A stretch of DNA of 64,000 nt from Ancylobacter gelatini. GTDB lineage: Bacteria; Pseudomonadota; Alphaproteobacteria; Rhizobiales; Xanthobacteraceae. The notes under the pieces are model-generated. The model ran no database searches and was not told where the DNA came from. It worked only from the letters and a program-made list of their open reading frames with translations. The position numbers and the translations under genes were made by a program. Below are positions 30,248-38,965 of the stretch, one piece after another (position 1 is the stretch's first letter; the number at the start of each line of letters is the position of its first letter). The stretch is from positions 1 to 64,000 of the forward strand of contig NZ_JAKVIL010000012.1 in assembly GCF_022601675.1 (NCBI RefSeq), read 5' to 3'.

Positions 30248-30265
30248 TCGCAACAACTATTTGTT
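30248..30265. promoter_or_regulatory. Palindromic operator candidate of the MarR gene
   Basis: GCAACAA-CTAT-TTGTTGC is a perfect 7-bp inverted repeat with a 4-bp centre. It is placed where the marR promoter must lie, so MarR self-binding is the simplest reading. Confidence 0.6.
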
Positions 30266-30340
30266 GCAACAGAAACGGTATGTCGTGACAGGAGCATGGC
30301 TGCAATCTGCTTCGCCGTCAAAATTATCAGTGAGGCGACG

Positions 30341-30937
30341 TTATTTTGTGCGTAGGCGCGAAAAGCGCGTCTCGACCCGCGCAAGGAACCCCGCGCGACG
30401 CGAAGGGCTCGCCGAATCCATGCTGTGCAGCGCCATCCATAGCCGGCGCGCGCGCGGATGCACGATCTCGCCGACGCCGGAGAGCAGGATACGCCGGCCG
30501 GGCTGCCCCATCCACAGCCACCACAGCCAGGGGGAGCCGAGCGTGGACACCGCGGCGAGTACGCGGATGTTGGTGAGCCGGCGTTCCAGCATGCGCAGCG
30601 GGCCGGGCATGCCGAAGGTCTCATGGGGCACCAGCACCCGGTCGAGCCAGCCCTTCAGCATGGCGGGCGGGCCGTACCACCAGGTCGGGTAGACGAAGAC
30701 CAGCCCCTCGGCGCGCCTCAGCCGCACCAGTTCGTCGGCCACGGGCGCGATATTGCTGCCCTCGCTGTGATAGGCGCGGCGCTCCGCTTCGCTCATCACC
30801 GGGTTGAAGCCCGCGTCGTAAAGGTCGAGCAGTTCGGCCTCGTGGCCGGCGCGCGCCAGCCCGCGCAGCACGGCGTCGCGCACCGCCGCGCCGAAGCTGT
30901 CCGGGACCGGGTGGCAATAGACGACGAGTACGCGCAT
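30341..30937 (-). CDS. NAD(P)H:quinone-type oxidoreductase, flavodoxin fold
   Basis: A 198-aa flavoprotein of the NQO1/KefF/MdaB family. It has VVYCHPVPDSFGAAVRDAV at the N-terminus (FMN/FAD phosphate loop) and FVYPTWWYGPPAMLKGWLDRV, the family hallmark. AGGAGG precedes the ATG at 30937. It is the last gene of the six-gene minus-strand set, 19 bp after the FAD-linked oxidoreductase, and could recycle or accept electrons from it (inference). The electron acceptor is unknown. Confidence 0.87.
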   Translation of the reverse strand: MRVLVVYCHPVPDSFGAAVRDAVLRGLARAGHEAELLDLYDAGFNPVMSEAERRAYHSEGSNIAPVADELVRLRRAEGLVFVYPTWWYGPPAMLKGWLDRVLVPHETFGMPGPLRMLERRLTNIRVLAAVSTLGSPWLWWLWMGQPGRRILLSGVGEIVHPRARRLWMALHSMDSASPSRRAGFLARVETRFSRLRTK

Positions 30938-30956
30938 GGCGGCTGGCCTCCTGAAC

Positions 30957-32372
30957 CTAGTCCTTGAGCCCGGCAAACAGATAGGTGCGCCCGCTGCCGA
31001 AGTCGAAATCCGGGTGGTCCCAGGCAATCATTTTTCCCGGATTAAGCAGGCCGGCGGGATCGGCGTCGCGCTTGAAGGCGAGATGGGTGGCGTCGGTCTG
31101 CTTCATGCCGCCTTCCTCCAGCGTGTAGCGGTGCGGATTGAAAATCGGCGCGCCCATGGTCTCGTGCAGCGCCACGATTTCCTCCAGCCGGGCCTCGGTG
31201 GAATAGCGCACCAGCGGCAGGCCGAAGCAGGTCACCTTGCCGTCGAAGCGCACGAATTCCAGATGCGCCGGCACTTCGTCGCCGAGTGCGGCGTGGATCC
31301 GTGCCACGAGGTCGAGCTGGTTCGGGAATGGGTAGAGCACCTGCAGATAGGTGATCGACGGATCGATGCGGAGCGCGCGCAGCGTGGTGTGGTTCCAGGT
31401 GAGTTCGTAGAGCGGGGGCAGGCCCTTAGCCTCCTCCGGCGCGAGTTGATCCGAGCGCAGCAGCACTTGCCCGCCATGACGGGCAGTGAAGGCGTCAAAC
31501 GCCGCCAGCGCCATCGGGGCAATGGTGGCGAGCACCACATGCCTGCCGTCCGGCAGATATGTGCGGTGGCGCAGGAAATAGGTCTGCGGGATGGGCGCGG
31601 CGATCACCGAGAGCAGCTTCTTCAGGATCGCATCCTGCTCGCCGAGCGCGTTGGCATAGGCGGCCGCCGCGCCGAACTCCTCGAAGCCGACGATGATGTC
31701 CACCCACTCATAGCGCGGGGCCAGTGGCACCTCGGCGGAAAGGATGATGCCGTTGGTGCCATAGGCATGAGCGACCTTTGAGACCTCATCACCGGTAAGC
31801 TCCAGCACGCGTGGCTCGGCCTCCATGGTGGCGATGGTGAGGGCGATGATGTTGCCGAGGTCGCGCAGCCCGCCCCAGGTGATGGAGCCGACCCCGCCCG
31901 AGCCGCCGGCGATGAAGCCGCCGAGGCTCGCCGTGCGATAGGTCGAGGGGTGCAGCCGCAATTCCTGCCCGCTGGCCGCGCAGGCGATATCGATGTCGGC
32001 GAGGATGGCGCCGGCTTGCGCCCGCACCCGACCGGGACCGATCTCCAGCACCTTGTCGAGGCCGGAGAGGTCCAGCACAATCCCGCCCGCCAGCGGCATG
32101 GCCTGCCCGTAATTGCCGGTGCCGGCACCGCGCGGGGTGACCGGGATGCGCAGGGCGTAGCAGGCGCGCAGGATGTCCAGCACCTCGTCCTCGCTTGTGG
32201 CGAAGGCGACGAGGTCGGCGCTCACCGCGTCGAGCTGGCGCTTGAGTGTCGGCGAGTACCAGTAGAAATCGCGGCTCTTCTGGCGCACCAGCGCGGGATT
32301 GTCCTCGAAGCGGATGCCGGGCAGGCGGGCGCGTAGCGCGGCGAGGTCGTAGCGGGCTTCAGGCGCCATCAT
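30957..32372 (-). CDS. FAD-binding oxidoreductase (GlcD/PCMH-type)
   Basis: A 471-aa flavoprotein with a PCMH-type FAD-binding half (IPVTPRGAGTGNYGQA, then LGGFIAGGSGGVGSITWGGLRDLG) and a C-terminal FAD-linked oxidase half ending DPAGLLNPGKMIAW. The family oxidises hydroxyacids such as glycolate or lactate, or phenols. Its start overlaps the deaminase stop by 14 bp, showing translational coupling. The substrate is probably the product of the preceding amidohydrolase pathway, but this is inferred from position. Confidence 0.86.
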   Translation of the reverse strand: MMAPEARYDLAALRARLPGIRFEDNPALVRQKSRDFYWYSPTLKRQLDAVSADLVAFATSEDEVLDILRACYALRIPVTPRGAGTGNYGQAMPLAGGIVLDLSGLDKVLEIGPGRVRAQAGAILADIDIACAASGQELRLHPSTYRTASLGGFIAGGSGGVGSITWGGLRDLGNIIALTIATMEAEPRVLELTGDEVSKVAHAYGTNGIILSAEVPLAPRYEWVDIIVGFEEFGAAAAYANALGEQDAILKKLLSVIAAPIPQTYFLRHRTYLPDGRHVVLATIAPMALAAFDAFTARHGGQVLLRSDQLAPEEAKGLPPLYELTWNHTTLRALRIDPSITYLQVLYPFPNQLDLVARIHAALGDEVPAHLEFVRFDGKVTCFGLPLVRYSTEARLEEIVALHETMGAPIFNPHRYTLEEGGMKQTDATHLAFKRDADPAGLLNPGKMIAWDHPDFDFGSGRTYLFAGLKD

Positions 32373-33696
32373 AGCCTCCCATCAGATCGTCGAGCTCGGC
32401 ATGGTCCGGCGGCGCGGTGTCGATGGTCCGACCGGCGCGCAGGACGAGGCGGTCCGCCTGCGGGCGGGAGAGGAATTCGTTGAGGCTGCGGGCGCGGAAA
32501 ATGGACAGATCGGCGCGCCGGTCCGGCGCAATCAGCCCGAGGCGGTCGAGGCCGAGGACCTTCGCCGGCGCGCGGGTCACAACGGCCGGCCAGCCGGCAA
32601 TGGGGTGGTCGAGATGCGCGATGCGGGTGGCCTCGCGATAGACCTCGATCAGGTCGAGATCGCCATAGGCAAAGAACGGGTCGCGGACATTGTCGCTGGC
32701 CACCATCACGCGGATGCCGCGTGCCGCCATTTCGTGCAGCAGCGTGACGCCGCGCCAGCGCGGGGTACGCCCTCGCGTTCGGTCCATAAGATAAAGATTG
32801 CACATGGGCAGCGAGACCACGGCGATGTTCGCCCGCGCCACGGCATCGAGCGTGCGGTCGATGGCGGCCTCGTCCTGCCGGGCCAGCGAGCAGCAATGAC
32901 CGACCAGAATGCGCCCGGCGAAGCGTCGCCGGTTCGCGACCGCCGCGATGCGAGCGAGCGAACGGGCGCGGGGGTCGGCGCTCTCGTCGACATGGAAGTC
33001 GAGATCCAGGCCGAAGCGCTCGGCGGCGTCGAACAGCCGCTCCAGCCCGGCATCGAGATGCGGGCCCATATAGGTCACCGCGCCGAGCACTCCGCCGTGA
33101 TGGCGCACGGCGGCGAGCATCGGCTCGAACTCGGCATCGTCCAGCACCAGGTCGATCGGCGTGAGGCTGACCGCCTGAAGCGCGATGCGGTCGGCCCATT
33201 CCGCGCGCAATTCGTCGAAGACCGGCCAGGAGATCGCGGTCTGCGGGCCGACGGAATCGAGATGGGTGCGGATCGCCACCGTGCCGTGCGCATAGGCGCA
33301 GCGCAGGCCGAATTCCATGCGCCGGCGCACATCCTGCGCGTTCCAGTTGGCGCGGCGATCGCCATCGGCCGCCCGCACCGCGCCCTGGAAACTCCCATCG
33401 GGATTGGGCGCGCGCGGCCAGATGAAGCCCTTGTCGAGATGGGTGTGGGCGTCGATCAGCCCCGGCAAAGCGAGCGCGCCGGCCATGGAGAGGCGGGGCA
33501 GGTCGGCATCGAGGGTGCCAGTCGCGACGACGCGGGAAACCCCACCCTCCGAGATCGCGAGATCGAGCGCGACCAGCCCTTCGGCATCCGGCGCCGCCTC
33601 AAGCTCCGGCACCAGACAGGCCGGCGCGCGCAGGCCGGTCAGCGCGTAATGCCGGGGCGGGTGGGCGAGGTCGACGCTGGCATGGTCGGGGTTCAT
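32359..33696 (-). CDS. Cytosine-deaminase-type amidohydrolase
   Basis: A 445-aa metal-dependent hydrolase of the CodA branch. Metal ligands match CodA: H84-T-H86 in DAHTHLDKGF, H in DFHVDESAD (with the adjacent catalytic Glu), H in VGHCCSL, and D in ASDNVRDPFFAYGDL. CodA-type enzymes deaminate cytosine and some members act on creatinine or other cyclic amidines. Given a creatininase-fold gene in the divergent unit, a non-cytosine heterocycle seems likely (inference). It starts 5 bp after the ABC permease stop. Confidence 0.86.
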   Translation of the reverse strand: MNPDHASVDLAHPPRHYALTGLRAPACLVPELEAAPDAEGLVALDLAISEGGVSRVVATGTLDADLPRLSMAGALALPGLIDAHTHLDKGFIWPRAPNPDGSFQGAVRAADGDRRANWNAQDVRRRMEFGLRCAYAHGTVAIRTHLDSVGPQTAISWPVFDELRAEWADRIALQAVSLTPIDLVLDDAEFEPMLAAVRHHGGVLGAVTYMGPHLDAGLERLFDAAERFGLDLDFHVDESADPRARSLARIAAVANRRRFAGRILVGHCCSLARQDEAAIDRTLDAVARANIAVVSLPMCNLYLMDRTRGRTPRWRGVTLLHEMAARGIRVMVASDNVRDPFFAYGDLDLIEVYREATRIAHLDHPIAGWPAVVTRAPAKVLGLDRLGLIAPDRRADLSIFRARSLNEFLSRPQADRLVLRAGRTIDTAPPDHAELDDLMGGYDGA

Positions 33697-33701
33697 GGGT
33701 T

Positions 33702-34499
33702 TCAGCGGTTCGATTGCAGGGCGCTCTCGTGCCAGCGCCGCAAAAGCAGCCAGGAGACGAGGCTGAGCGCGGCATAGATCAGGATGCCCGCCAGCGATAT
33801 CAGCAACAGCGCCGCGAACATGCGCGGAATGTTCAGCCGATAGCCGGATTCCACGATGCGGAAGGCAAGGCCCGAGCCCTGGCCCGCCGAGCCGGCCGCG
33901 ATCTCGCCGACCACCGCGCCGATCAGCGCCAGCCCGCCAGCGATGCGCGCGCCGCCGAGGAAATAGGGCAGGGCGGTCGGCAGGCGCAGTTGCAGCAGCG
34001 TCTGCAACCGGCTGGCGCCCGACAGCGCGAACAGGTCGCGCAAATTCGGGTCTACAGAGTTCAGCCCGAGCGTGGTGTTGGACAGGATCGGGAAGAAGGC
34101 GACGATGAAGGCGCACATCAGCACGGCGGTGTCGGTGGACAGGTAGATGAGCATCAGGGGCGCGATGGCGATGATCGGCGTCACCTGAAGGATCACCGCG
34201 ATCGGGAACAGCGAGAACTCGACGATGCGCGCGCTGGCGAACACCAGTGCCAGCGCCACCCCGCCGACGATGGCGACGAGCAGCGCCAGCGCCGTGGTCT
34301 TCAACGTCACCAGCATGGAGGCGAGCAGCACGGCGTGGTCGGCGATCAGGGTCTCGATCACGCGCGAGGGCGCCGGCAGAATATAGGCCGGCAGGTCATT
34401 GAGCCGGACCACCGCCTCCCAGGCAAGGATGACGGCTGCCATCACCGCGATCGGGAGAAGCCAGCGGAACGGCGAATTCTCGATACCCCTCGCGCGCAT
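33702..34499 (-). CDS. ABC transporter permease (SsuC/TauC/ThiX type)
   Basis: A 265-aa inner-membrane permease with about six membrane segments of the BPD_transp_1 type. It has PAYILPAPSRVIETL near the N-terminus and the cytoplasmic coupling loop around NLRDLFALSGASRLQTLLQLRLPTALPY. It partners the ATPase 16 bp upstream and the binding protein. The ATG at 34499 follows GAGGGCGAGG; the longer frame upstream overlaps the ATPase and is not used. Confidence 0.9.
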   Translation of the reverse strand: MRARGIENSPFRWLLPIAVMAAVILAWEAVVRLNDLPAYILPAPSRVIETLIADHAVLLASMLVTLKTTALALLVAIVGGVALALVFASARIVEFSLFPIAVILQVTPIIAIAPLMLIYLSTDTAVLMCAFIVAFFPILSNTTLGLNSVDPNLRDLFALSGASRLQTLLQLRLPTALPYFLGGARIAGGLALIGAVVGEIAAGSAGQGSGLAFRIVESGYRLNIPRMFAALLLISLAGILIYAALSLVSWLLLRRWHESALQSNR

Positions 34500-34515
34500 G
34501 GCCTCGCCCTCGCCT

Positions 34516-35364
34516 TCAGCCGGCCCGTGGGACGGGCGAGAGGGACTCGCCCGCTTCCATGGCGCGGGCCAGCGCGAGCGAGGTGTCGCGGCACAGGCCG
34601 GCATATTCGGGCGAGGTGCGGAACGCCTCGTCGCGCGGCTGGTTGGGGTCGATGTCGAGTGCGGCCGAGACCTGTCCCGGCCGGGCGCGGAACACAAGGA
34701 TGCGGGTCGACAGGAACACCGATTCGAACACCGAATGGGTGACGAAGACGATGGTGCAGTTCAGCCGGCGCCACACCTCAAGAAGATCGTTGTTCAGCTT
34801 GAAGCGGGTGATTTCGTCGAGCGCGGCGAAAGGCTCGTCCATCAGCAGCAGGCGCGGCTTCGTCACCAGCGCGCGGGCGATGGAGACGCGCATCTTCATG
34901 CCGCCGGACAATTCGCGCGGATAGGCGTCGCGGAAACCGGCAAGCCCGACCATTTCCAGCGCTTCCTCGATGGCCGGAGCGGCCGCGCGGCGCGACTGGC
35001 CTGCGAGCTTGAGCGGCAGATGGACATTGCCGAACACGCTGGCCCAGGGCATCAGCGTCGGCTCCTGGAAAACGAAGCCGATGGAATGCGGCTCGCGCTC
35101 CTTCTCGTTCCACACCAGCCGTCCGGCGGTGGGCTCCGACAGGCCGGCGATGAGCCGCAGCGCGGTGGACTTGCCGCAGCCGGAAGGGCCGAGCAGCGAG
35201 AGAAACTCGCCCTGCCGCACCTCCATGTCCAGCCCCTTGAGGGCGGTCACGGCGTTGGCAAAGCGCTTCTCGACGGCTTCGAGCCGCAGGAGCGGGGCGG
35301 GCGGGGTGTCGACCACGGCGGTCACGGCCAAGCCGCGCGGCGGGACGGGCGAACCCGCCGTCAC
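34516..35364 (-). CDS. ABC transporter ATP-binding protein (SsuB/TauB/ThiZ type)
   Basis: A 282-aa ATPase with Walker A GPSGCGKST, Q-loop FVFQEPTLMPW, signature RELSGGMKMRVSIARAL (SGGMK in place of SGGQ, common in this subfamily), Walker B LLLMDEPFAALDE and H-loop VTHSVFES. The start is GTG at 35364, overlapping the binding-protein stop as GTGA, so the two are translationally coupled. It energises uptake of the substrate bound by the neighbouring NMT1-type protein. Confidence 0.93.
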   Translation of the reverse strand: MTAGSPVPPRGLAVTAVVDTPPAPLLRLEAVEKRFANAVTALKGLDMEVRQGEFLSLLGPSGCGKSTALRLIAGLSEPTAGRLVWNEKEREPHSIGFVFQEPTLMPWASVFGNVHLPLKLAGQSRRAAAPAIEEALEMVGLAGFRDAYPRELSGGMKMRVSIARALVTKPRLLLMDEPFAALDEITRFKLNNDLLEVWRRLNCTIVFVTHSVFESVFLSTRILVFRARPGQVSAALDIDPNQPRDEAFRTSPEYAGLCRDTSLALARAMEAGESLSPVPRAG

Positions 35365-36374
35365 TTCGGCCCCAGTTCCTTGCCGACGCCCTTGTTCACG
35401 AAGGCGGTGGTGTAGGATTTCTTGTAGTCGATATCCGACTGCACAACCTTGGCGTGGACCATCTTGTCGTAGAAGCTCTTGATCTTGGCGTCGGTCATCG
35501 CGCCGATGCCGAGTGTCTTCGCATCCCCGGAATCGACGATGCCGTATTCCTTCATCTTGGCGATGGAGAAGGCGATCATCTCGTCGGTCATCTCGGGGTT
35601 GTCTTTCTTGATCAGCTCATTGGCGGCGGCGTTGTCGCCGTAGAGATAATTGTACCAGCCGAGGATCGAGGCATCGACGAAGCGCTGCACCAGCTCGGGA
35701 TTCTGGTTCACCAACTCGCTGCGGGTCTCGATGGTGGTGGAATAGGTGTCGAAGCCGAAATCGGCCAGCAGGAACAGGCTCGGCTTGAAGCCGCCCTGCT
35801 TCTCGATCGCCAGCGGCTCGGAGGTGACATAGCCCTGCATGGCGCTGTTCTTGTCGGCGAGGAACGGCGCGGCGTTGAAGGTGTAGGGCTTTACCTGCTT
35901 TTCGCTGAAGCCGTAATCGGCGACGAGCCACTGATAGTAGCTGGCCAGCCCCTCCTTGGAGATGAACAGCGTCTTGTTCTTGAGCTGCTCGAAGCTGGTG
36001 ACGTCGGGATGGGCGATCAGGACCTGCGGCTCCTTCTGGAACAGCGCCGCGACAATGATGGTCGGGATGCCTTCCACCACCGAGGAGAAGGCCTGAAGCA
36101 TGTTGGCGCCCATGTAGAAATCGATCTTGCCGACCGGCAGCAGCAGCCGGTTATTGGCCTGCGGTCCGCCGGGGACGATGGTGACGTCCAGCCCGTATTT
36201 GGCATAGGTGCCGTCCGCCACCGCCTGGTAGAAGCCGCCATGCTCGGCCTGGGCCACCCAGTTTGTGCCGAAGGTCACCTTGTCGGCGGCGCGCGCGGAA
36301 GGAGCCGCGAGGGCGGCGGTTGCGAGCGCGGCAAGCGCGACAATGGCGGAACGCAGGCGCGGCGCGTAGCGCAT
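35361..36374 (-). CDS. ABC transporter substrate-binding protein, NMT1/THI5-like
   Basis: A 337-aa periplasmic binding protein. The signal peptide ends near APSARA (residues 24-29). The mature part begins DKVTFGTNWVAQAEHGGFYQ, the pattern of NMT1/SsuA/ThiY proteins that bind pyrimidines, sulfonates or related compounds. GGGAGAA precedes the ATG at 36374. It is the first gene of the minus-strand set. No TPP riboswitch lies before it, which argues against a thiamine-precursor role and for a catabolic one. Confidence 0.88.
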   Translation of the reverse strand: MRYAPRLRSAIVALAALATAALAAPSARAADKVTFGTNWVAQAEHGGFYQAVADGTYAKYGLDVTIVPGGPQANNRLLLPVGKIDFYMGANMLQAFSSVVEGIPTIIVAALFQKEPQVLIAHPDVTSFEQLKNKTLFISKEGLASYYQWLVADYGFSEKQVKPYTFNAAPFLADKNSAMQGYVTSEPLAIEKQGGFKPSLFLLADFGFDTYSTTIETRSELVNQNPELVQRFVDASILGWYNYLYGDNAAANELIKKDNPEMTDEMIAFSIAKMKEYGIVDSGDAKTLGIGAMTDAKIKSFYDKMVHAKVVQSDIDYKKSYTTAFVNKGVGKELGPK

Positions 36375-36426
36375 CGAAATTCTCCCGATGGAGCGTGGCT
36401 GTGGCACGCAGTGTAGAGCGGTTCGT

Positions 36427-36455
36427 GCAGCGAATAAATCGCTGCGTTGCAGCGA
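36427..36455. promoter_or_regulatory. GCAGCGA half-site cluster in the divergent promoter
   Basis: GCAGCGA-ATAAA-TCGCTGC (36427-36445) is a perfect 7-bp inverted repeat with a 5-bp centre; a third copy, GCAGCGA, follows at 36449-36455. The group sits between the divergent binding-protein and ridA-like genes, so one regulator could control both arms. No regulator gene lies next to it. Confidence 0.55.
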
Positions 36456-36578
36456 AAGTGCCCGGTTTTCAATCAATTGCCGTTCAGTTTGGCCGCCATT
36501 GGCGCGACGGTCGGTCGCGGCCCGTCCCGCGATGGCGGCGGCGCTTGCGCGCAAAGCCGGGGCGCCTAAGCTGCCGGT

Positions 36579-36968
36579 ATGCTCCGCCATCTGCTCCCCG
36601 CCCTCATCCGCCACCCCTTCGCGCGCTACAGCCACGCGGTCGAGGTGCCGGCCGGCGCCCGGCTGCTGCTGGTCTCCGGCCAGCTCGGCATCAGCGCGCA
36701 GGACGAGATTCCCGACAGCGCTGAGGCGCAGGCCGATATCTGCTTCCGCGCCATCGCCGCCTGCCTCGCGGAGGCCGGCATGAGCGCGGCCGATGTGGTG
36801 CGGATCAACGCCTATGTCACCGACCGTGCGCACATGGCCGGCTACATGGCCGCGCGTGACCGCTTCACCGTCGATCCGCCGCCTGCCTCGACGCTGATGA
36901 TCGTTTCCGGCTTCACGCGGCCCGACTTCAAGGTCGAGGTCGAAGCGTTGGCGGCGAAGGCGGGCTAG
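36579..36968 (+). CDS. RidA-family (YjgF/YER057c/UK114) protein
   Basis: A 129-aa protein of the RidA superfamily (FARYSHAVEVPAGARLLLVSGQLG, DICFRAIAACLAEAGMSAADVVRINAYVTD, PPPASTLMIVSGF, FKVEVEALA). RidA proper hydrolyses reactive enamines/imines. The usual Arg of the active-site R-LP motif is not evident (FTRPDFKVEVEALA), so it may belong to an Rid2-7 subgroup tied to catabolic operons. It leads the plus-strand arm opposite the ABC importer. The ribosome-binding site is weak. Confidence 0.85.
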   Translation: MLRHLLPALIRHPFARYSHAVEVPAGARLLLVSGQLGISAQDEIPDSAEAQADICFRAIAACLAEAGMSAADVVRINAYVTDRAHMAGYMAARDRFTVDPPPASTLMIVSGFTRPDFKVEVEALAAKAG

Positions 36969-37056
36969 GCAGCGGGCTCAGTCCGCCGGTGGGAGTTGGG
37001 CGCGGGCGCGTTCCTTGCTAGAACGCGCGCCAGTGCAGCAGCCGGACCTTGACGCC

Positions 37057-37875
37057 ATGCCCCCCAAACGTTTCTGGACCGAACTCGCCTGGACCGATTT
37101 CGCGGCCGGCGATACGCAGAACTGGATCGCCGTGCTGCCGGTCTCGGCGGTGGAGCAGCACGGGCCGCATCTGCCGGTCGGCGTCGATGCCTATATCGGG
37201 CAGGGTTATCTCGACGAGGTGATGAAGCTCCTGCCGGACGGCAGCCCCGCCGTCTTCCTTCCGATGCAGGCGATCGGCAAGTCCAATGAGCACCTGTTCT
37301 TTCCCGGCACCCTGACCCTTTCCGCCGAGACCATCATCCGCCTGTGGACCGAGATCGGCGAGAGCGTGCACCGCGCCGGCGTGCGCAAGCTGGTGATGGT
37401 GAACTCACATGGCGGCAATGTGCCGATCCTCGACATCGTGGCCCGCGACCTGCGCGCGCGGCTCGGCATGCTGGCGGTCACTGCATCGTGGCATCGCTTT
37501 GGCTACCCGGAAGGGCTGTTCACCAATACCGAGCGCCAGCACGGCATCCATGCCGGCGGGGTGGAGACCTCGCTGATGTTGGCCTTCCGGCCGGACACGG
37601 TGAAGGATGACGAGATTGCGGATTTTCCGCCGGTGACGCTGGCGATGGAGCAGGAATTCTCGTTCTTGCGCGCCGGCTCCCCGGCCGGCTTTGGATGGAT
37701 GTCGCAGGATATCCAGCCGAGCGGGGCGATGGGCGACGCCGCGCAGGCGAGCCCTGAGAAGGGCGCGGCCTGTGCGCTCTATGGCGCGCGCGCCTTTGTC
37801 GAACTGCTGGCCGATGTCCAGAAATTCGACCTGTCCCGCCTCGCGGCCGGGCCGCTGGGCGGAGGAGCCCGCTAG
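37057..37875 (+). CDS. Creatininase-family amidohydrolase
   Basis: A 272-aa protein of the creatininase fold. Metal ligands appear as E33-x-H35 in VEQHGPHLP, D44 in VGVDAYIG, H118 in NSHGGN and E170 in HAGGVETS. The family contains creatinine amidohydrolase, FAPy deformylase (ArfB) and MftE, so the exact reaction is open; hydrolysis of a cyclic amide or formamide is expected. The start MPPKRFW at 37057 fits the family; an in-frame upstream start at 37015 is possible. The stop TAG abuts the next ATG. Confidence 0.87.
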   Translation: MPPKRFWTELAWTDFAAGDTQNWIAVLPVSAVEQHGPHLPVGVDAYIGQGYLDEVMKLLPDGSPAVFLPMQAIGKSNEHLFFPGTLTLSAETIIRLWTEIGESVHRAGVRKLVMVNSHGGNVPILDIVARDLRARLGMLAVTASWHRFGYPEGLFTNTERQHGIHAGGVETSLMLAFRPDTVKDDEIADFPPVTLAMEQEFSFLRAGSPAGFGWMSQDIQPSGAMGDAAQASPEKGAACALYGARAFVELLADVQKFDLSRLAAGPLGGGAR

Positions 37876-38901
37876 ATGGACCACGCCCCGCTCCCCGATC
37901 TGCGCCTCACCCTTGACGAGGCCGCCGATTATGCCGCCCGCGTGCTGGAGCGCTTCGGCGCCAATGCGGCGAACGCGGCCTCGACCGCCCGCGCCCTGGT
38001 GGCGGCGGAGGCCGACGGGCTCGGCGGCCACGGCTTCACCCGGCTGCCGAGCTACTCCGCCATGGTGGCGAGCGGCAAGATCGACGGCCACGCCGTGCCG
38101 CGCGCCTGGCGCGCCGCGCCGGCCGTGCTGGCGGTCGATGCCGGCAATGGCTTTGCCTATCCCGCGCTCGATCTCGGCCTGCCGCAGCTGGAGGCGATCG
38201 CGCGCGAGGCCGGGATCGGGCTGATGGCGGTGCGCCGCTCCAGCCATTTCGGCGTTGCCGGCCAGCCGGTGGAAAAGCTCGCCGAGCGCGGCCTCGTGGC
38301 GCTGGCCTTCACCAATGCCCCGGCGTCCATCGCCCCGGCGGGCGGGCGCCGCGCCGTGTTCGGTACCAATCCGCTCGCCTTCGCCACCCCGCTCCGCGGT
38401 CGCCCGCCCGCGGTGGTCGACCTGTCGGTTTCCAAGGTGGCGCGCGGGCCGATCCTTGCCGCGGCGCAGCGCGGGGAGCCGATACCGGAAGGCTGGGCGC
38501 TCGACGGTGAGGGCAACCCGACCACCGACGCCAAGGCGGGTCTTGCCGGAACCATGGTGCCGATGGGCGAGGCCAAGGGCACGGCGCTGGCCTTCATCAT
38601 CGAGGTGATGGCCGCGGCGATCACCGCCTCGACCTTCGCGGCCGACATGCCGAGCCTGTTCGACGGCGAGGGGCCGCCGGCGGCGATCGGCCATGTCGTG
38701 ATCGCCATCGACCCGACGCGACTGGCGGGAGCGGCCTATCTCGACCATCTGGAGCGGCTGGCCGCGCTGATCGAGAACGAGCCCGGCGCCCGGCTTCCCG
38801 GCACGCGGCGCGTCGCCAACCGGGCGAGGGCGGCGCGCGAGGGCGTCGTCGTGGTCGCGAGCCTGCGCAAGGCGCTGGCGCATATCGGCTTTGCCGGCTG
38901 A
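37876..38901 (+). CDS. Malate/L-lactate/ureidoglycolate dehydrogenase family (Ldh_2) oxidoreductase
   Basis: A 341-aa NAD(P)-dependent dehydrogenase of the Ldh_2 family, which lacks a Rossmann fold. It has ADGLGGHGFTRLPSYSAMVASG, the catalytic His in RRSSHFGVAG, and FGTNPLAFATP for nucleotide binding. Members include ureidoglycolate (AllD), sulfolactate (ComC), delta1-piperideine-2-carboxylate and malate dehydrogenases. Ribosome-binding sequence GGAGGAG lies inside the preceding gene. In this context oxidation of a hydroxyacid or reduction of a cyclic imino acid is plausible. Confidence 0.87.
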   Translation: MDHAPLPDLRLTLDEAADYAARVLERFGANAANAASTARALVAAEADGLGGHGFTRLPSYSAMVASGKIDGHAVPRAWRAAPAVLAVDAGNGFAYPALDLGLPQLEAIAREAGIGLMAVRRSSHFGVAGQPVEKLAERGLVALAFTNAPASIAPAGGRRAVFGTNPLAFATPLRGRPPAVVDLSVSKVARGPILAAAQRGEPIPEGWALDGEGNPTTDAKAGLAGTMVPMGEAKGTALAFIIEVMAAAITASTFAADMPSLFDGEGPPAAIGHVVIAIDPTRLAGAAYLDHLERLAALIENEPGARLPGTRRVANRARAAREGVVVVASLRKALAHIGFAG

Positions 38902-38909
38902 ATAAGCGA

Positions 38910-38936
38910 AAGGCCCGGAGCGCGGCTCCGGGCCTT
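38910..38936. terminator. Hairpin between convergent ldh2-like and ppa genes
   Basis: A 12-bp perfect stem AAGGCCCGGAGC (38910-38921) with GCTCCGGGCCTT (38925-38936) and a 3-nt loop. There is no long T tract on either side. Its position between two convergent stops suggests it serves both strands. Confidence 0.65.
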
Positions 38937-38965
38937 CGTCCAGAACGTCGCGCGGGGCGCTGCGC

